A stretch of 47,062 nt of DNA, from assembly GCA_902705835.1 (NCBI GenBank), contig CACSIN010000027.1, forward strand, positions 162,782 through 209,843, in the 5' to 3' direction. Source of the stretch: BD1-7 clade bacterium. GTDB taxonomy: Bacteria; Pseudomonadota; Gammaproteobacteria; Pseudomonadales; DT-91. The position numbers were made by a program, and so were the translations under genes. Position 1 is the stretch's first letter. Each line of letters starts with the position of its first letter. This document shows, one piece after another, positions 25,950-35,640 of the stretch. Below the pieces are notes generated by a model. The model saw only the letters and a list, made by a program, of their open reading frames with translations. It was not told where the DNA came from and made no database searches.

Positions 25950-27440
25950 ATGTCAGACGTTGAAGCCACATTAGAAGCGCAGGGTACTGAAACTATCGCA
26001 GTCGATGATTTCTCTGCGTTGTTGCAACAAGAATTCAAACCCAAGTCGGAAAGCGCCAAAGAAGAAATGGCCGCTGCGGTTCAGACTTTAGCCGATCAGG
26101 TGCTGGCGAATGTCAGCCTGTCGCCGGAAGATGCAGTTGCAACAATCAAGCAACTGATAGCTGAGATCGATCAAAAACTAACGAGTCAGGTTAACCAAAT
26201 AATCCACCATGATGACTTTCAAAAGTTAGAAGGTTCATGGCGTGGGTTGCATTATTTGGTGAATAACACTGACACGGATGAAATGCTGAAGATCCGTGTT
26301 ATGAATGTTTCCAAAGATGACTTGCGCAAGAACTTGAAGAAGTTCAAAGGCTCTTCTTGGGATCAAAGCCCGCTATTTAAGCGTATCTATGAAGAAGAGT
26401 ATGGTCAGCTTGGTGGTGAGCCCTATGGCTGCCTGGTTGGTGATTTTCACTTTGATCACAGCCCTAAAGATGTGGACATGCTTACCAGTATTGCGCAAGT
26501 CGCTGCTGCTTCACATGCACCATTTATCTCAGGTGCGGGCTCATCGGTGATGGGTATGGACACGTGGTCTGAGCTTTCGAACCCTCGTGATCTAGCGAAC
26601 GTATTTTCAACACCCGATTATGCGCCATGGCGTTCATTGCGTGAGTCTGACGATTCTCGCTATGTTGCATTAACCATGCCTCGCTTCCTTGGTCGCTTAC
26701 CTTATGGCGCTGAAGGCGATCCGGTTGATGAGTTTGCCTTCGAAGAAGATTGCAATAACGGCAACACCGATAACTACTGCTGGGCAAACTCAGCGTTTGC
26801 AATGGCAACCAACATCAATAAAGCATTTAAAGAATACGGTTGGTGTTCACGTATCCGTGGTGTTGAATCTGGTGGTGCCGTTGATGGACTCCCATGCCAT
26901 ACCTTCCCGTCTGACGACGGCGGTGTTGACATGAAGTGCCCGACAGAAGTTGCTATCAGCGACCGCCGCGAAGCAGAGTTGAGCGCCAGCGGTTTCATGC
27001 CATTGATCCATCGTAAGAATACCGATATGGCTGCTTTTATCGGTGCACAGTCTTTGCACCGCCCGGCTGAGTACGATGATCCGGATGCGTCTGCTAACGC
27101 GGCACTTGCTGCGCGCTTACCGTATCTCTTCGCAAGCTGTCGTTTTGCGCATTACTTGAAGTGCATCGTTCGAGACAAAGTCGGTTCGTTCAAGGAGCGC
27201 GATGAGATGGAACGCTGGCTTCAGTCTTGGATTATGCAGTATGTCGATGGAAGCCCTGAAACTTCGTCGGAAGACACTAAAGCGAGAAAGCCGTTGGCTG
27301 ATGCTCAGGTTGTCGTTGAAGAGGTAGAAGGCGCACCGGGCTACTATTCATCGAAGTTCTTTTTACGCCCTCATTATCAGCTAGAGGGTTTGACTGTATC
27401 GTTGAGATTGGTATCGAAGCTGCCTTCTGGAAAAGGGTAA
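25950..27440 (+). CDS. tssC: T6SS contractile sheath large subunit TssC (VipB)
   Basis: TssC forms the bulk of the contractile sheath, which ClpV disassembles after firing. From the ATG at 25950 it has 496 residues. I rejected an upstream ATG at 25887 because it lies inside tssB and would add a non-family, basic N-terminus, whereas GAGGAGG (25937-25943) sits six bases before the chosen start. Family blocks include HHDDFQKLEGSWRGLHYLV, the LVGDFHFDHSPKDVDML stretch and the C-terminal FFLRPHYQLEGLTVSLRLV. It is coupled to tssB by one-base spacing and followed by hcp after 144 bases. Confidence 0.96.
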   Translation: MSDVEATLEAQGTETIAVDDFSALLQQEFKPKSESAKEEMAAAVQTLADQVLANVSLSPEDAVATIKQLIAEIDQKLTSQVNQIIHHDDFQKLEGSWRGLHYLVNNTDTDEMLKIRVMNVSKDDLRKNLKKFKGSSWDQSPLFKRIYEEEYGQLGGEPYGCLVGDFHFDHSPKDVDMLTSIAQVAAASHAPFISGAGSSVMGMDTWSELSNPRDLANVFSTPDYAPWRSLRESDDSRYVALTMPRFLGRLPYGAEGDPVDEFAFEEDCNNGNTDNYCWANSAFAMATNINKAFKEYGWCSRIRGVESGGAVDGLPCHTFPSDDGGVDMKCPTEVAISDRREAELSASGFMPLIHRKNTDMAAFIGAQSLHRPAEYDDPDASANAALAARLPYLFASCRFAHYLKCIVRDKVGSFKERDEMERWLQSWIMQYVDGSPETSSEDTKARKPLADAQVVVEEVEGAPGYYSSKFFLRPHYQLEGLTVSLRLVSKLPSGKG

Positions 27441-27584
27441 AGGGAGAGACCATTCCAACCACCTGAGTCGGTGTTTTCGGATGCCGGCTCTCATCGATAA
27501 TTGGCGAAAGGTTTCAGGTAATCCTTCCGTTGATGCTGTAACAACGAATTGCCTGATTTAAGGAAATACACAAGGAGAAGTACG

Positions 27585-28067
27585 ATGGCAGTAGATATTT
27601 TTATCAAAATTGGATCCATCAAAGGTGAGTCTAAAGATTCAAAACATAAAGATGAGATTGATGTCTTGGCATGGAGCTGGGGCATGACTCAAAGCGGTAC
27701 CATGCATTTGGGTGGTGGCGGTGGTTCTGGCCGTGTAAACGTTCAGGACCTGAACCTGACAAAATATGTTGATGCGTCTACCCCGGTTCTGATGAAGTTC
27801 TGTGCGACTGGTGAACATATTGATGATATCACCCTGACTGTTCGTAAAGCCGGTAAAACCCAGCTTGAATACATCAAGATTCATCTGAAAAAAGCACTGG
27901 TAACCTCAGTACAAACTGGTGGTTCTGGTGGTGAAGATCGTCTGACTGAAAACGTTACTCTGAACTTCGCTTCGTACGAAATCGAGTACACACCTCAAGA
28001 TGACAAAGGTGCCGGCGCTGCTGCAATTACCAGCGGTTACGACATCGAATCTAACAAAGAAGTTTAA
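27585..28067 (+). CDS. hcp: T6SS tube protein Hcp (TssD)
   Basis: Hcp hexamers stack into the inner tube and can carry small effectors in their lumen. The ATG at 27585 has a strong AAGGAGAAG (27572-27580) ahead and gives a 160-residue product of the Hcp1 class: MAVDIFIKIGSIKGES, DVLAWSWGMTQSGTMH with a Gly-rich loop, then TENVTLNFASYEIEY. There is no added domain. The strong ribosome site, its own upstream gap and a hairpin downstream would allow more Hcp than its neighbours, as is usual. The order tssC-hcp-tagJ matches the P. aeruginosa H1 locus. Confidence 0.97.
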   Translation: MAVDIFIKIGSIKGESKDSKHKDEIDVLAWSWGMTQSGTMHLGGGGGSGRVNVQDLNLTKYVDASTPVLMKFCATGEHIDDITLTVRKAGKTQLEYIKIHLKKALVTSVQTGGSGGEDRLTENVTLNFASYEIEYTPQDDKGAGAAAITSGYDIESNKEV

Positions 28068-28095
28068 TTGTAAACTTACTTTGGTAGTTATTTAT

Positions 28096-28155
28096 GCTGG
28101 ACGGTGCAGTCGTATTATCGATAGATATTTCTATAGGTCGTGTGCGCTGTCCAGC
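28096..28155 (+). promoter_or_regulatory. Long stem-loop between hcp and tagJ
   Basis: GCTGGAC (28096-28102) pairs with GTCCAGC (28149-28155), with partial pairing continuing inward, and an inner hairpin ATAGA-TATT-TCTAT lies at 28121-28134. No T-run follows, so a stability or processing element is more likely than a terminator. It could raise hcp message relative to tagJ and later genes. Confidence 0.5.
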
Positions 28156-28225
28156 GTATCGCCAATGGTCTCTTTGAATAAGAAAAAACTGAGACATTGG
28201 AATAACAGGGAAAGGAATATTTTTA

Positions 28226-29098
28226 ATGCAGGCTAAAGATCATATTCGTGAAGCTAGGCTGGATGAAGCATTGTCGGAATTGATGCAGGGAGTTCGTGAA
28301 GATCCTGCAGATTCGTCAAAGCGCGTGTATTTATTCCAGCTATTTGCAGTGATGGGTGATTTTCAGCGTGCATTGAATCAGCTAAATGTGCTTGGTGAAA
28401 TGGATGCCAAGACATTGATGATGGTGCAGACGTATAGGCAACTCATTCAATGTGAACAGTTTCGGGAGCACGTGTTTGCCGGGAATTCATCACCTTTGGT
28501 ATTTGGTGATCCTGAGCCTTCAGTTGCGTTGATGCTTGAAGCGCTGAAATTGTCTGCGGCTGGCGAGCACGAACATGCTGCTGCACTAAGAACCGAGGCG
28601 TTTATCGATATTCGCGCCGCTGCAGGAAACGTTAGTATTGATGGTGCAGAGTCTTTCGAGTGGATAGCTGATGCTGATAGCCGTATTGGCCCGTTTGTTG
28701 AAGCCTATATCGATGGCAAGTATTTTTGGGTGCCTTTTACATGTATCCGTAGCATCGAGATTCATGAGCCGGAAGACCTCCGCGATCTGGTTTGGGCACC
28801 GTGCGAGTTTACTTGGCAGAACGGCGGTAGCGTTGTTGGGTTTATCCCGAGTCGTTACCCCATTGAACGAGGCTCGCAATGCCGCAATGAGGTATTACTC
28901 AGTCGTTTAACCAATTGGAAGCAACTGTCGAGTGAAGAATACGCAGGCAGCGGGCAACGAATTTGGGCAACGAATGCTGGTGACTACCCGATTCTTTCTT
29001 GCCGGACAATTAGTTTCGACGCTGACCCAACCGCGCAGACTGAAGTTAACGACGCCGTGACTGAGGCAGAGCATTCCGAATTTCATACGGTTGCCTGA
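28226..29098 (+). CDS. tagJ: T6SS accessory protein TagJ (ImpE)
   Basis: The 290-residue protein has helical TPR-like repeats at the start (DEALSELMQGVREDPADSS, then a YLFQLFAVMGDFQRAL unit) and the ImpE domain after. TagJ in P. aeruginosa H1 binds the N-terminus of TssB and modulates ClpV recycling of the sheath. AAAGGAA lies eight bases ahead of the ATG. Its presence, with a short TssA and FHA, places the locus in the H1-like T6SS group. It is followed ten bases later by tssE. Confidence 0.93.
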   Translation: MQAKDHIREARLDEALSELMQGVREDPADSSKRVYLFQLFAVMGDFQRALNQLNVLGEMDAKTLMMVQTYRQLIQCEQFREHVFAGNSSPLVFGDPEPSVALMLEALKLSAAGEHEHAAALRTEAFIDIRAAAGNVSIDGAESFEWIADADSRIGPFVEAYIDGKYFWVPFTCIRSIEIHEPEDLRDLVWAPCEFTWQNGGSVVGFIPSRYPIERGSQCRNEVLLSRLTNWKQLSSEEYAGSGQRIWATNAGDYPILSCRTISFDADPTAQTEVNDAVTEAEHSEFHTVA

Positions 29099-29108
29099 AT
29101 AGACGGCT

Positions 29109-29600
29109 ATGGCTGAGTTAACGAATCAGGAAAATCTTCAGCCATCATTGCTTGATCGGTTGCTCGATGATGAGCCAGAGACGAAAACGGAAAGTCGTGA
29201 AAAACGCGTCTTGAATATTCGACGGTTGAAAGAAGTTGTTGTGCGTGATCTGGCAGATCTATTGAATGCGCTTCATCTAGAGGCAACGGAAGATATTGAG
29301 AGCTACGACTACGTTAAGCAGTCGGTAGTGAATTATGGGGTTCCCGGTTTGACAGGTTTTTCGATCCACAATCTCGATGCCTATGTGGTTGAAAAAAAGC
29401 TGCGCGAGGCGATCTGTCATTTCGAACCGAGGATACTTCGAGATTCCTTGATAGTGCGAATCATTAAAGAAGAAGACAAGATGAGCAATCGATCGTTGAC
29501 GTTTCAGATTGAAGGACAAGTCTGGTCTATGCCGGTACCTATCGCATTATTATTGCGAACGGAAGTTGACCTTGAAACCGGTGCTGTTCAAGTTAAGTAG
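29109..29600 (+). CDS. tssE: T6SS baseplate protein TssE (gp25-like)
   Basis: TssE resembles phage T4 gp25 and starts sheath polymerisation on the baseplate. The 163-residue protein has an N-terminal LLDRLLDDEP segment, an arginine-rich REKRVLNIRRLKEVVVRDLADLLN region and a VVNYGVPGLTG block typical of the gp25 fold, then IEGQVWSMP near the end. The gap to tagJ is ten bases and the ribosome site is weak, so coupling is likely. The next gene is tssF. Confidence 0.94.
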   Translation: MAELTNQENLQPSLLDRLLDDEPETKTESREKRVLNIRRLKEVVVRDLADLLNALHLEATEDIESYDYVKQSVVNYGVPGLTGFSIHNLDAYVVEKKLREAICHFEPRILRDSLIVRIIKEEDKMSNRSLTFQIEGQVWSMPVPIALLLRTEVDLETGAVQVK

Positions 29601-29663
29601 GCAATTGTATATCGCTCTATCGGGTCTACCGATCGCGTTTGAGCTTAAGGATGTTAGATTTTC

Positions 29664-31553
29664 GTGGAACAGGAATTCTTAGACTACTACAACCAGGAAC
29701 TTCGTCATGTGCGGGAAACCGCCGGCGAATTCGGAAAAGCCTTCCCTAAAATTGCCGGACGTCTCGGTATGGAAACGCTGGAGGTCTCCGACCCTTATGT
29801 AGAGCGGTTGTTAGAAGCGTTTGCGTTCATGGCTGCTCGGGTTCAGATGAAGCTGGACGCCAAACACCCTGAATTCACCCAGCAGCTGATGGATATGGTT
29901 TATCCTCAGTATCAATCGCAAATCCCTTCGATGGTTATTTCTCGATTCAGCCCGACAGCGCAGGAAGGTTCGTTAGCCAGTGGTTTTCGTATCAATCGTG
30001 ATACGGCGTTGTGGAGTGATGCGTCAGTAACAACCCGTCGTACTGCTTGCCAGTTTAAAACCACACAGGATCTCACGTTATGGCCATTGGAGATGTTGGA
30101 TGCGCGCTACTTTTCCAGTGATTCTGCTTTATCAGTCGCACAGTGGCCGTGCTCTGAAGGCGTGCGTGCCGGCATTCGGTTAACGCTGAAAGTCGAAGAT
30201 GGTTTGAATATCCATCAGTTGCCGATGAATCAGCTGCGTTTTTACCTTGCGGGTGAAGGCGAACTGCCAATGAAAATCTATGAGCAAATCTTTGCTAATG
30301 GCACGGGCTTTATGATCCGCGCCAGAGACGAGAAGGGTAATCCGAAAGGGGAGCCAGTGCGTTTCGGTGCAGATGCGATCGTGCCCGTTGGTTTTGATGA
30401 CGAAGAAGCGGCGTTGCCTTATCCAACGCGCAGTTTTCAGGGATATCGGTTATTACAAGAATACTTTGCGTTCCCTGAAAAGTTTATGTTTTTTGAGCTC
30501 ACCGGAATGGCTGAAACATTGGCTGGTTTCGATACAACAGAAGTCGATATTTTGATTACGCTTGATCGCAGTATCAGCGACCTGACTTCTGCAATCGTGA
30601 CTGAGAATTTTGTATTGAACTGTGTGCCTGCGATTAATCTATTTTCCAAACGCAGCGAACGTGTTCGGCTTGAGGCCGGTCAGCACCGCTATCATGTGAG
30701 TGCCGATCGAACGCGACCTTTAGACTATGAAATCTATCGTCTTGAAGCGGTACAGGGATTCAGTGGAAGCAGTGAACCAGACCAAACGTTTTTACCATTT
30801 TACGGTAATCACGATCATGCCAGTAATAACATCCGTGCAAGTTTTTATACAGCGGTGCGCAAGCCACGTGAAATGTCGTCGTTGCAACAGAAAAACGGGC
30901 CGCGATCCAGTTATCTGGGCAGTGAAATGTTTTTGTCGATTGTTGATGGACGAAATGCGCCCTATTCGACAGATCTCAAGCAGTTGGGTTTGGACTTTCT
31001 CTGTACCAACCGTGATTTGCCTTTATTAATGCCCGTTGGCTATGGGCATACCGATTTTACTCTTGAAAGTGGCGCACCGGTTGATTCAATTCACATTGTT
31101 ACCGGCCCATCCAAGCCGCTCCCAGCGAAATCACCGTCTGAAACCAGCTGGCAGTTTCTGAATCATTTGTCATTGAATTATCTATCCCTGAATAATCAAG
31201 AACACCATCACGATGCTGTTGCGATTCGAGAGATGTTGCGTCTGTACGCGGATATGCAAGATGCCAGAATCGAGAAGCAAGTGGAGGCAGTTCGTAAAAT
31301 TAAGTGCAACCCCGTCGTACGCCAAATGCCCGTAAAAGGCGCTGTCGCTTATGGCCGTGGGATAGGCGTAGCACTGGAATGTGATGAAGCCGGTTTTGAG
31401 GGGCGGGGAATTTTTCTCTTCGGCGCGGTAATGGAGCGCTTTTTTGCGAAGTATGCGTCTATTAATAGTTTTTGCGAATTTACCCTGAAATCTACCAAAC
31501 GAGGTGAGGTCAATATATGGGCGGCGCGCTGCGGCAACCAGCAGATACTCTGA
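29664..31553 (+). CDS. tssF: T6SS baseplate protein TssF
   Basis: TssF with TssG and TssE forms the baseplate wedge. The 629-residue product starts with the family signature FLDYYNQELRHVRETAGEF and FPKIAGRLGM, then DPYVERLLEAFAFMAARVQ. The start is GTG at 29664; AAGGATG lies somewhat far upstream (about twelve bases). The C-terminal region has GRGIGVALECDEAGFEGRG typical of the family. It overlaps tssG by 37 bases, which couples the pair. Confidence 0.95.
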   Translation: MEQEFLDYYNQELRHVRETAGEFGKAFPKIAGRLGMETLEVSDPYVERLLEAFAFMAARVQMKLDAKHPEFTQQLMDMVYPQYQSQIPSMVISRFSPTAQEGSLASGFRINRDTALWSDASVTTRRTACQFKTTQDLTLWPLEMLDARYFSSDSALSVAQWPCSEGVRAGIRLTLKVEDGLNIHQLPMNQLRFYLAGEGELPMKIYEQIFANGTGFMIRARDEKGNPKGEPVRFGADAIVPVGFDDEEAALPYPTRSFQGYRLLQEYFAFPEKFMFFELTGMAETLAGFDTTEVDILITLDRSISDLTSAIVTENFVLNCVPAINLFSKRSERVRLEAGQHRYHVSADRTRPLDYEIYRLEAVQGFSGSSEPDQTFLPFYGNHDHASNNIRASFYTAVRKPREMSSLQQKNGPRSSYLGSEMFLSIVDGRNAPYSTDLKQLGLDFLCTNRDLPLLMPVGYGHTDFTLESGAPVDSIHIVTGPSKPLPAKSPSETSWQFLNHLSLNYLSLNNQEHHHDAVAIREMLRLYADMQDARIEKQVEAVRKIKCNPVVRQMPVKGAVAYGRGIGVALECDEAGFEGRGIFLFGAVMERFFAKYASINSFCEFTLKSTKRGEVNIWAARCGNQQIL

Positions 31554-32653
31554 ACTGGTTCAGCGCTGTTAGTGCTGAGCCGTTTCGGTATGACATGTTT
31601 ACCGTGTTGCGCTTTGTTGACGCATGGCACGGCGGTAGTCCGCGTATTGGCGAAGCAATAAAGGCCGCGGATGAAGTGATTGTGTTGCGTCAGGATCCGT
31701 CTTTGGCGTTTGCGCCAACAACGTTGAGTCAGTTCCACCCAGCCAAAACACAGCAATTATCTGAAGCCAAGGCCTATGACCAAGCGTTAGAAAAACATCA
31801 GATGCATAATTGGTTTTTCGGTATCTTCGGGCCGAATAATCCAATGCCTCTGCATATTACAGAAACAGCATATTCACGTGTTCATAACTTCGGTGATGAG
31901 GCGCTGGCGCGTTTTGCAGATATTTTTCATCATCGAATGATCAGCCTTTTCTATCGTGCAGATGCGAACGCTGAACCAACTGCGGAGATGGACAGGCCAG
32001 CAGATAATCGCTTTGATCTGTATTGCGGCGCTTTAGCCGGATTATCGGTAAAGCAGCATGAAAACGACGCTGGCCTGCATGATGCCTATGCACAGCGCCG
32101 GGAATGGAACCGTTTGTTTTATTCGGGTTTATTGTCTGTATCGCATAGACCCGCCGACGGTCTGCGTAGTTTATTGACAGATCACTTGAAAATGCCGGTA
32201 TCTATATCGCACTTTACTGGCGGTTGGTTGCCTTTGCGCAAGCAGGATCAACTGCGACTAAGAGCAGATAACCACTTCCAACTTGGCTTGAATACCAGTC
32301 TTGGCGCTAATGTTTTTGATGTGCAGCATCGATTTACCTTGCAGCTCGGACCTATGCCAGCATCGGCGTTTGAACATCTATTGCCGCATACACGTGCGTT
32401 TTCCAGCTTGAAGGAGTTGATTCGTCTCTATTGCGGCGACGAATATAACTGGGATGTTGAATTGTTGATCGAATCTGATCAAATTCAGCCAAATCAATTG
32501 GGGGGTAATTGCCAGTTAGGGTGGACCTTATGGGCGGGTACAGCAAAATCTGATGTTCCGCAGAGAAGAGATCCTGCCAGCCAACGATCTGATTACGACG
32601 AAGACAATATCGTTAGAGTTCGGTTAAACAATGTCGGGATACCGATTGGCTAG
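31517..32653 (+). CDS. tssG: T6SS baseplate protein TssG
   Basis: The 378-residue protein shows the TssG N-terminus (PFRYDMFTVLRFVDAWHGG, with PRIGEA and SLAFAPTTLSQF) and a later RREWNRLFYSGLLSVSHRPADG block. The ATG at 31517 has GAGGTGAGGT six bases ahead and lies inside the end of tssF. TssG bridges two TssF molecules in the baseplate wedge. A 177-base gap with weak hairpin potential separates it from clpV. Confidence 0.94.
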   Translation: MGGALRQPADTLNWFSAVSAEPFRYDMFTVLRFVDAWHGGSPRIGEAIKAADEVIVLRQDPSLAFAPTTLSQFHPAKTQQLSEAKAYDQALEKHQMHNWFFGIFGPNNPMPLHITETAYSRVHNFGDEALARFADIFHHRMISLFYRADANAEPTAEMDRPADNRFDLYCGALAGLSVKQHENDAGLHDAYAQRREWNRLFYSGLLSVSHRPADGLRSLLTDHLKMPVSISHFTGGWLPLRKQDQLRLRADNHFQLGLNTSLGANVFDVQHRFTLQLGPMPASAFEHLLPHTRAFSSLKELIRLYCGDEYNWDVELLIESDQIQPNQLGGNCQLGWTLWAGTAKSDVPQRRDPASQRSDYDEDNIVRVRLNNVGIPIG

Positions 32654-32830
32654 CCAGAATCAGGCTTGGTTTTTATGGTTGTGTATTTGATAACCAGCGC
32701 ATCAAATTGGCGATGTATTGCATAGACAACGGCTTTTAAATTTGAATACAGAACACATCGTTATTTAGACATCCGGTAGTGTGTTATCGAACGTACTGCC
32801 GAATAAAGGACAAATATTAAGGGAATAATC

Positions 32831-35617
32831 ATGGCGAAAATATTGCGTACCGCGCTGTTCGGAAAGTTAAACCCTCTGGCATTTAAAGCCGCTGAGAGCG
32901 CCAGTGTTTTCTGTAAACTTCGCAATAATCCGGATATCGAATTAGCACACTGGATTCACCAGATTTTACAGATTGAAAACTCAGATCTTCGAAAAATCCT
33001 GGGCTATTTTTCCATCAGCAACTCTGCGCTGGCGGCTGACGTTATTCAGTATCTTGATACTCTGCCTGTCGGTGCACGTGGGGTTATGAACTTCTCCCCA
33101 GATCTTGAAGAAGCAATCGAACGCGCATGGGTTATTGCATCGCTAGCGTACAACACTGCACATGTGCGAACAGGCCATCTGATGCTGGGAATTTTGCAGC
33201 AACGCCAGCTCTCTAACGTGTTGTTTGCTATCAGTGATGAATTCAAAAAGATTCGCCGTGCTGAGCTTGAAGAGTGCTTTGATGCGATCCTTGATGGTTC
33301 AGCCGAAGACAACATGGCCGCCAGCGATGGCTTTGCTGGAGGGGCGCGGCCGGGTGAATCATCCGGCGCGACTGCACCCGCACCAATGGGTAAGGGTGAA
33401 GCGCTAGCGCAGTATACGCATGACCTTACCCGACAGGCGCGTGATGGAAAGATTGATCCGATTGTGGGGCGTGATGAAGAAATCCGTCAGATGGTCGATA
33501 TTCTCATGCGTCGTCGACAAAATAATCCCATCCTGACGGGCGAAGCGGGTGTCGGTAAAACCGCTGTTGTTGAAGGTTTTGCGCACCGTATTGCCAGCGG
33601 TGATGTGCCGCCGCCGCTTAGAAACGTATCCATTCTTTCATTGGACATTGGCCTTTTGCAGGCCGGCGCGAGCATGAAGGGTGAATTTGAAAACCGTCTG
33701 CAACAGGTCATCGATGAAGTTCAATCATCAGAAACGCCGATAATTCTATTTATCGACGAGGCTCATACCCTAATCGGTGCCGGTGGCCAGGCGGGAACTG
33801 GCGATGCAGCGAATCTGTTAAAGCCAGCACTTGCGCGAGGTGACCTGCGAACCGTGGCTGCAACAACGTGGGCAGAATATAAAAAGCACATCGAGAAAGA
33901 CCCGGCACTGACTCGTCGATTCCAGGTTATCCAAGTCGAGGAACCATCGGAAGAGAAAGCGATTCTGATGATGCGCAATATGGCGAGTATGATGGAAAGC
34001 CACCACAAGGTCCAAATACTCGACGAAGCTATCGAAGCCTGCGTGCGCTTATCACACCGATACATTCCAGCACGTCAACTTCCCGACAAATCAGTGAGCT
34101 TATTAGACACATCTTGCGCGCGCGTTGCGGTGAGCCAATATGCGGTTCCTGCGGATGTTGATGATTGTCGCAAACGTATTCAGGCGTTAGAAACTGAGCT
34201 TACAATTATTGAGAAAGAAGCCAGTCTTGGCGTTGATGCCGATGATCGCCGGACTAACGCACAAAAACAATTGCGTGAAAATCTCGACTTGTTGGATACG
34301 CTTGAAGGGCAGTGGCTTGAAGAAAAATCTTTAGTTGATCAAATTTTGCAGTTGCGTGCAGAGTTACGGAAGGGCGCTCATGTTGTGGAGGGTACCGGGT
34401 CAAAACTTGAAACCACTGTCGCAGAAATAGCCACAGAAACGGCCGCAGACGCTTTAGAGGGCGGCTTTACGGATGGCGATGTCGCTAAAATTGCCGCGGA
34501 AAGCGCTCATGAAAATACGCCTGAGCAAAGAACCGAAGCGTTGCAGTCCCTGCGATCATTGCAAGAGCGCTTGGCGCAGCTTCAAGGCGAAACCCCACTC
34601 ATTTTGCTAACTGTCGATGCTCAGGCGGTTGGAACAGTGGTTCAGGATTGGACGGGAATACCTGTCGGGCGAATGGTGAAAAACGAGCTCGAAACCGTCA
34701 TGAACCTGGCGTCGATCATGGGGGCACGCATTATCGGGCAAGATCATGCGCTTGAAACCATTGCCAAGCGCATTCAAACCTCCCGTGCGAGCCTCGATAA
34801 CCCGAATAAACCGATCGGTGTTTTCATGCTCGCAGGAACATCCGGCGTCGGGAAAACAGAGACTGCCTTGGCATTAGCAGAAGCGCTCTACGGTGGTGAG
34901 CAAAATATCATCACCATCAATATGAGTGAGTACCAGGAAGCGCATACGGTATCGAGCCTGAAAGGCGCGCCTCCTGGGTATGTTGGATACGGCGAAGGTG
35001 GTGTGTTAACCGAAGCGGTGCGTCGCAAACCGTACAGTGTCATTTTGCTCGATGAAGTTGAAAAGGCGCATCCAGATGTGCATGAAATCTTCTTCCAAGT
35101 ATTCGATAAAGGCATGATGGAAGACGGTGAAGGGCGCACGATCGACTTTAAAAATACGCTTATCTTGCTGACCACCAATGCCGGTACGGACTTAATCAAG
35201 AGCTTATGCAATGACCCAGATCTAATGCCAGCACCAGAAGGCATTAACAAAGCGTTGCGTGAACCGCTGTTGAAGCAATTCCCTCCTGCGTTACTCGGGC
35301 GTTTGGTCACGATTCCGTACTTCCCGCTAAACGACGATATGCTGCGTGAAATCGCTAAAATTCAGCTCAAGCGGGTACAGAGTCGCGTGGCGGAAAACCA
35401 CGATGTTGCATTGACTTACAATGACGATGTTCTGAAGTTGATAGTTGGTCGCTGTACGGAACAGGACAGCGGCGGTCGAATGATTGACAGCATTCTAACG
35501 AATACTGTGTTGCCAACCATGAGTGGTGAAATCATCAATCGGATGATCGATGGTGAAAGTATTGCGTCGATTGAAATTACCGTAACGGACGATACTTTTG
35601 CCTACGATTTTGCCTGA
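32831..35617 (+). CDS. clpV: T6SS sheath-recycling ATPase TssH (ClpV)
   Basis: ClpV unfolds contracted TssB-TssC sheath so the subunits can be reused. The 928-residue protein has a Clp N-domain (about 10-150), a Gly/Ala linker, the first AAA+ domain with Walker A GEAGVGKT (237-244) and Walker B LFIDEAHTLIGAG, a coiled middle domain (about 440-580), and the second AAA+ domain with GTSGVGKT (669-676) and VILLDEVEKAHPDV. Both ATPase sites look active. The middle domain is somewhat long, with an acidic Ala/Thr-rich stretch near 520-560. AAGGGAAT precedes the ATG. It closes the core operon; the accessory module follows 23 bases later. Confidence 0.96.
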   Translation: MAKILRTALFGKLNPLAFKAAESASVFCKLRNNPDIELAHWIHQILQIENSDLRKILGYFSISNSALAADVIQYLDTLPVGARGVMNFSPDLEEAIERAWVIASLAYNTAHVRTGHLMLGILQQRQLSNVLFAISDEFKKIRRAELEECFDAILDGSAEDNMAASDGFAGGARPGESSGATAPAPMGKGEALAQYTHDLTRQARDGKIDPIVGRDEEIRQMVDILMRRRQNNPILTGEAGVGKTAVVEGFAHRIASGDVPPPLRNVSILSLDIGLLQAGASMKGEFENRLQQVIDEVQSSETPIILFIDEAHTLIGAGGQAGTGDAANLLKPALARGDLRTVAATTWAEYKKHIEKDPALTRRFQVIQVEEPSEEKAILMMRNMASMMESHHKVQILDEAIEACVRLSHRYIPARQLPDKSVSLLDTSCARVAVSQYAVPADVDDCRKRIQALETELTIIEKEASLGVDADDRRTNAQKQLRENLDLLDTLEGQWLEEKSLVDQILQLRAELRKGAHVVEGTGSKLETTVAEIATETAADALEGGFTDGDVAKIAAESAHENTPEQRTEALQSLRSLQERLAQLQGETPLILLTVDAQAVGTVVQDWTGIPVGRMVKNELETVMNLASIMGARIIGQDHALETIAKRIQTSRASLDNPNKPIGVFMLAGTSGVGKTETALALAEALYGGEQNIITINMSEYQEAHTVSSLKGAPPGYVGYGEGGVLTEAVRRKPYSVILLDEVEKAHPDVHEIFFQVFDKGMMEDGEGRTIDFKNTLILLTTNAGTDLIKSLCNDPDLMPAPEGINKALREPLLKQFPPALLGRLVTIPYFPLNDDMLREIAKIQLKRVQSRVAENHDVALTYNDDVLKLIVGRCTEQDSGGRMIDSILTNTVLPTMSGEIINRMIDGESIASIEITVTDDTFAYDFA

Positions 35618-35640
35618 AAAGTATTCAAAGGAGTGAATGT

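Noticed and set aside
32656-32690. Possible terminator after tssG (short stem then five T)
   Set aside because: The stem AGCC/GGCT is only four pairs and the T-run is displaced; support is too weak.
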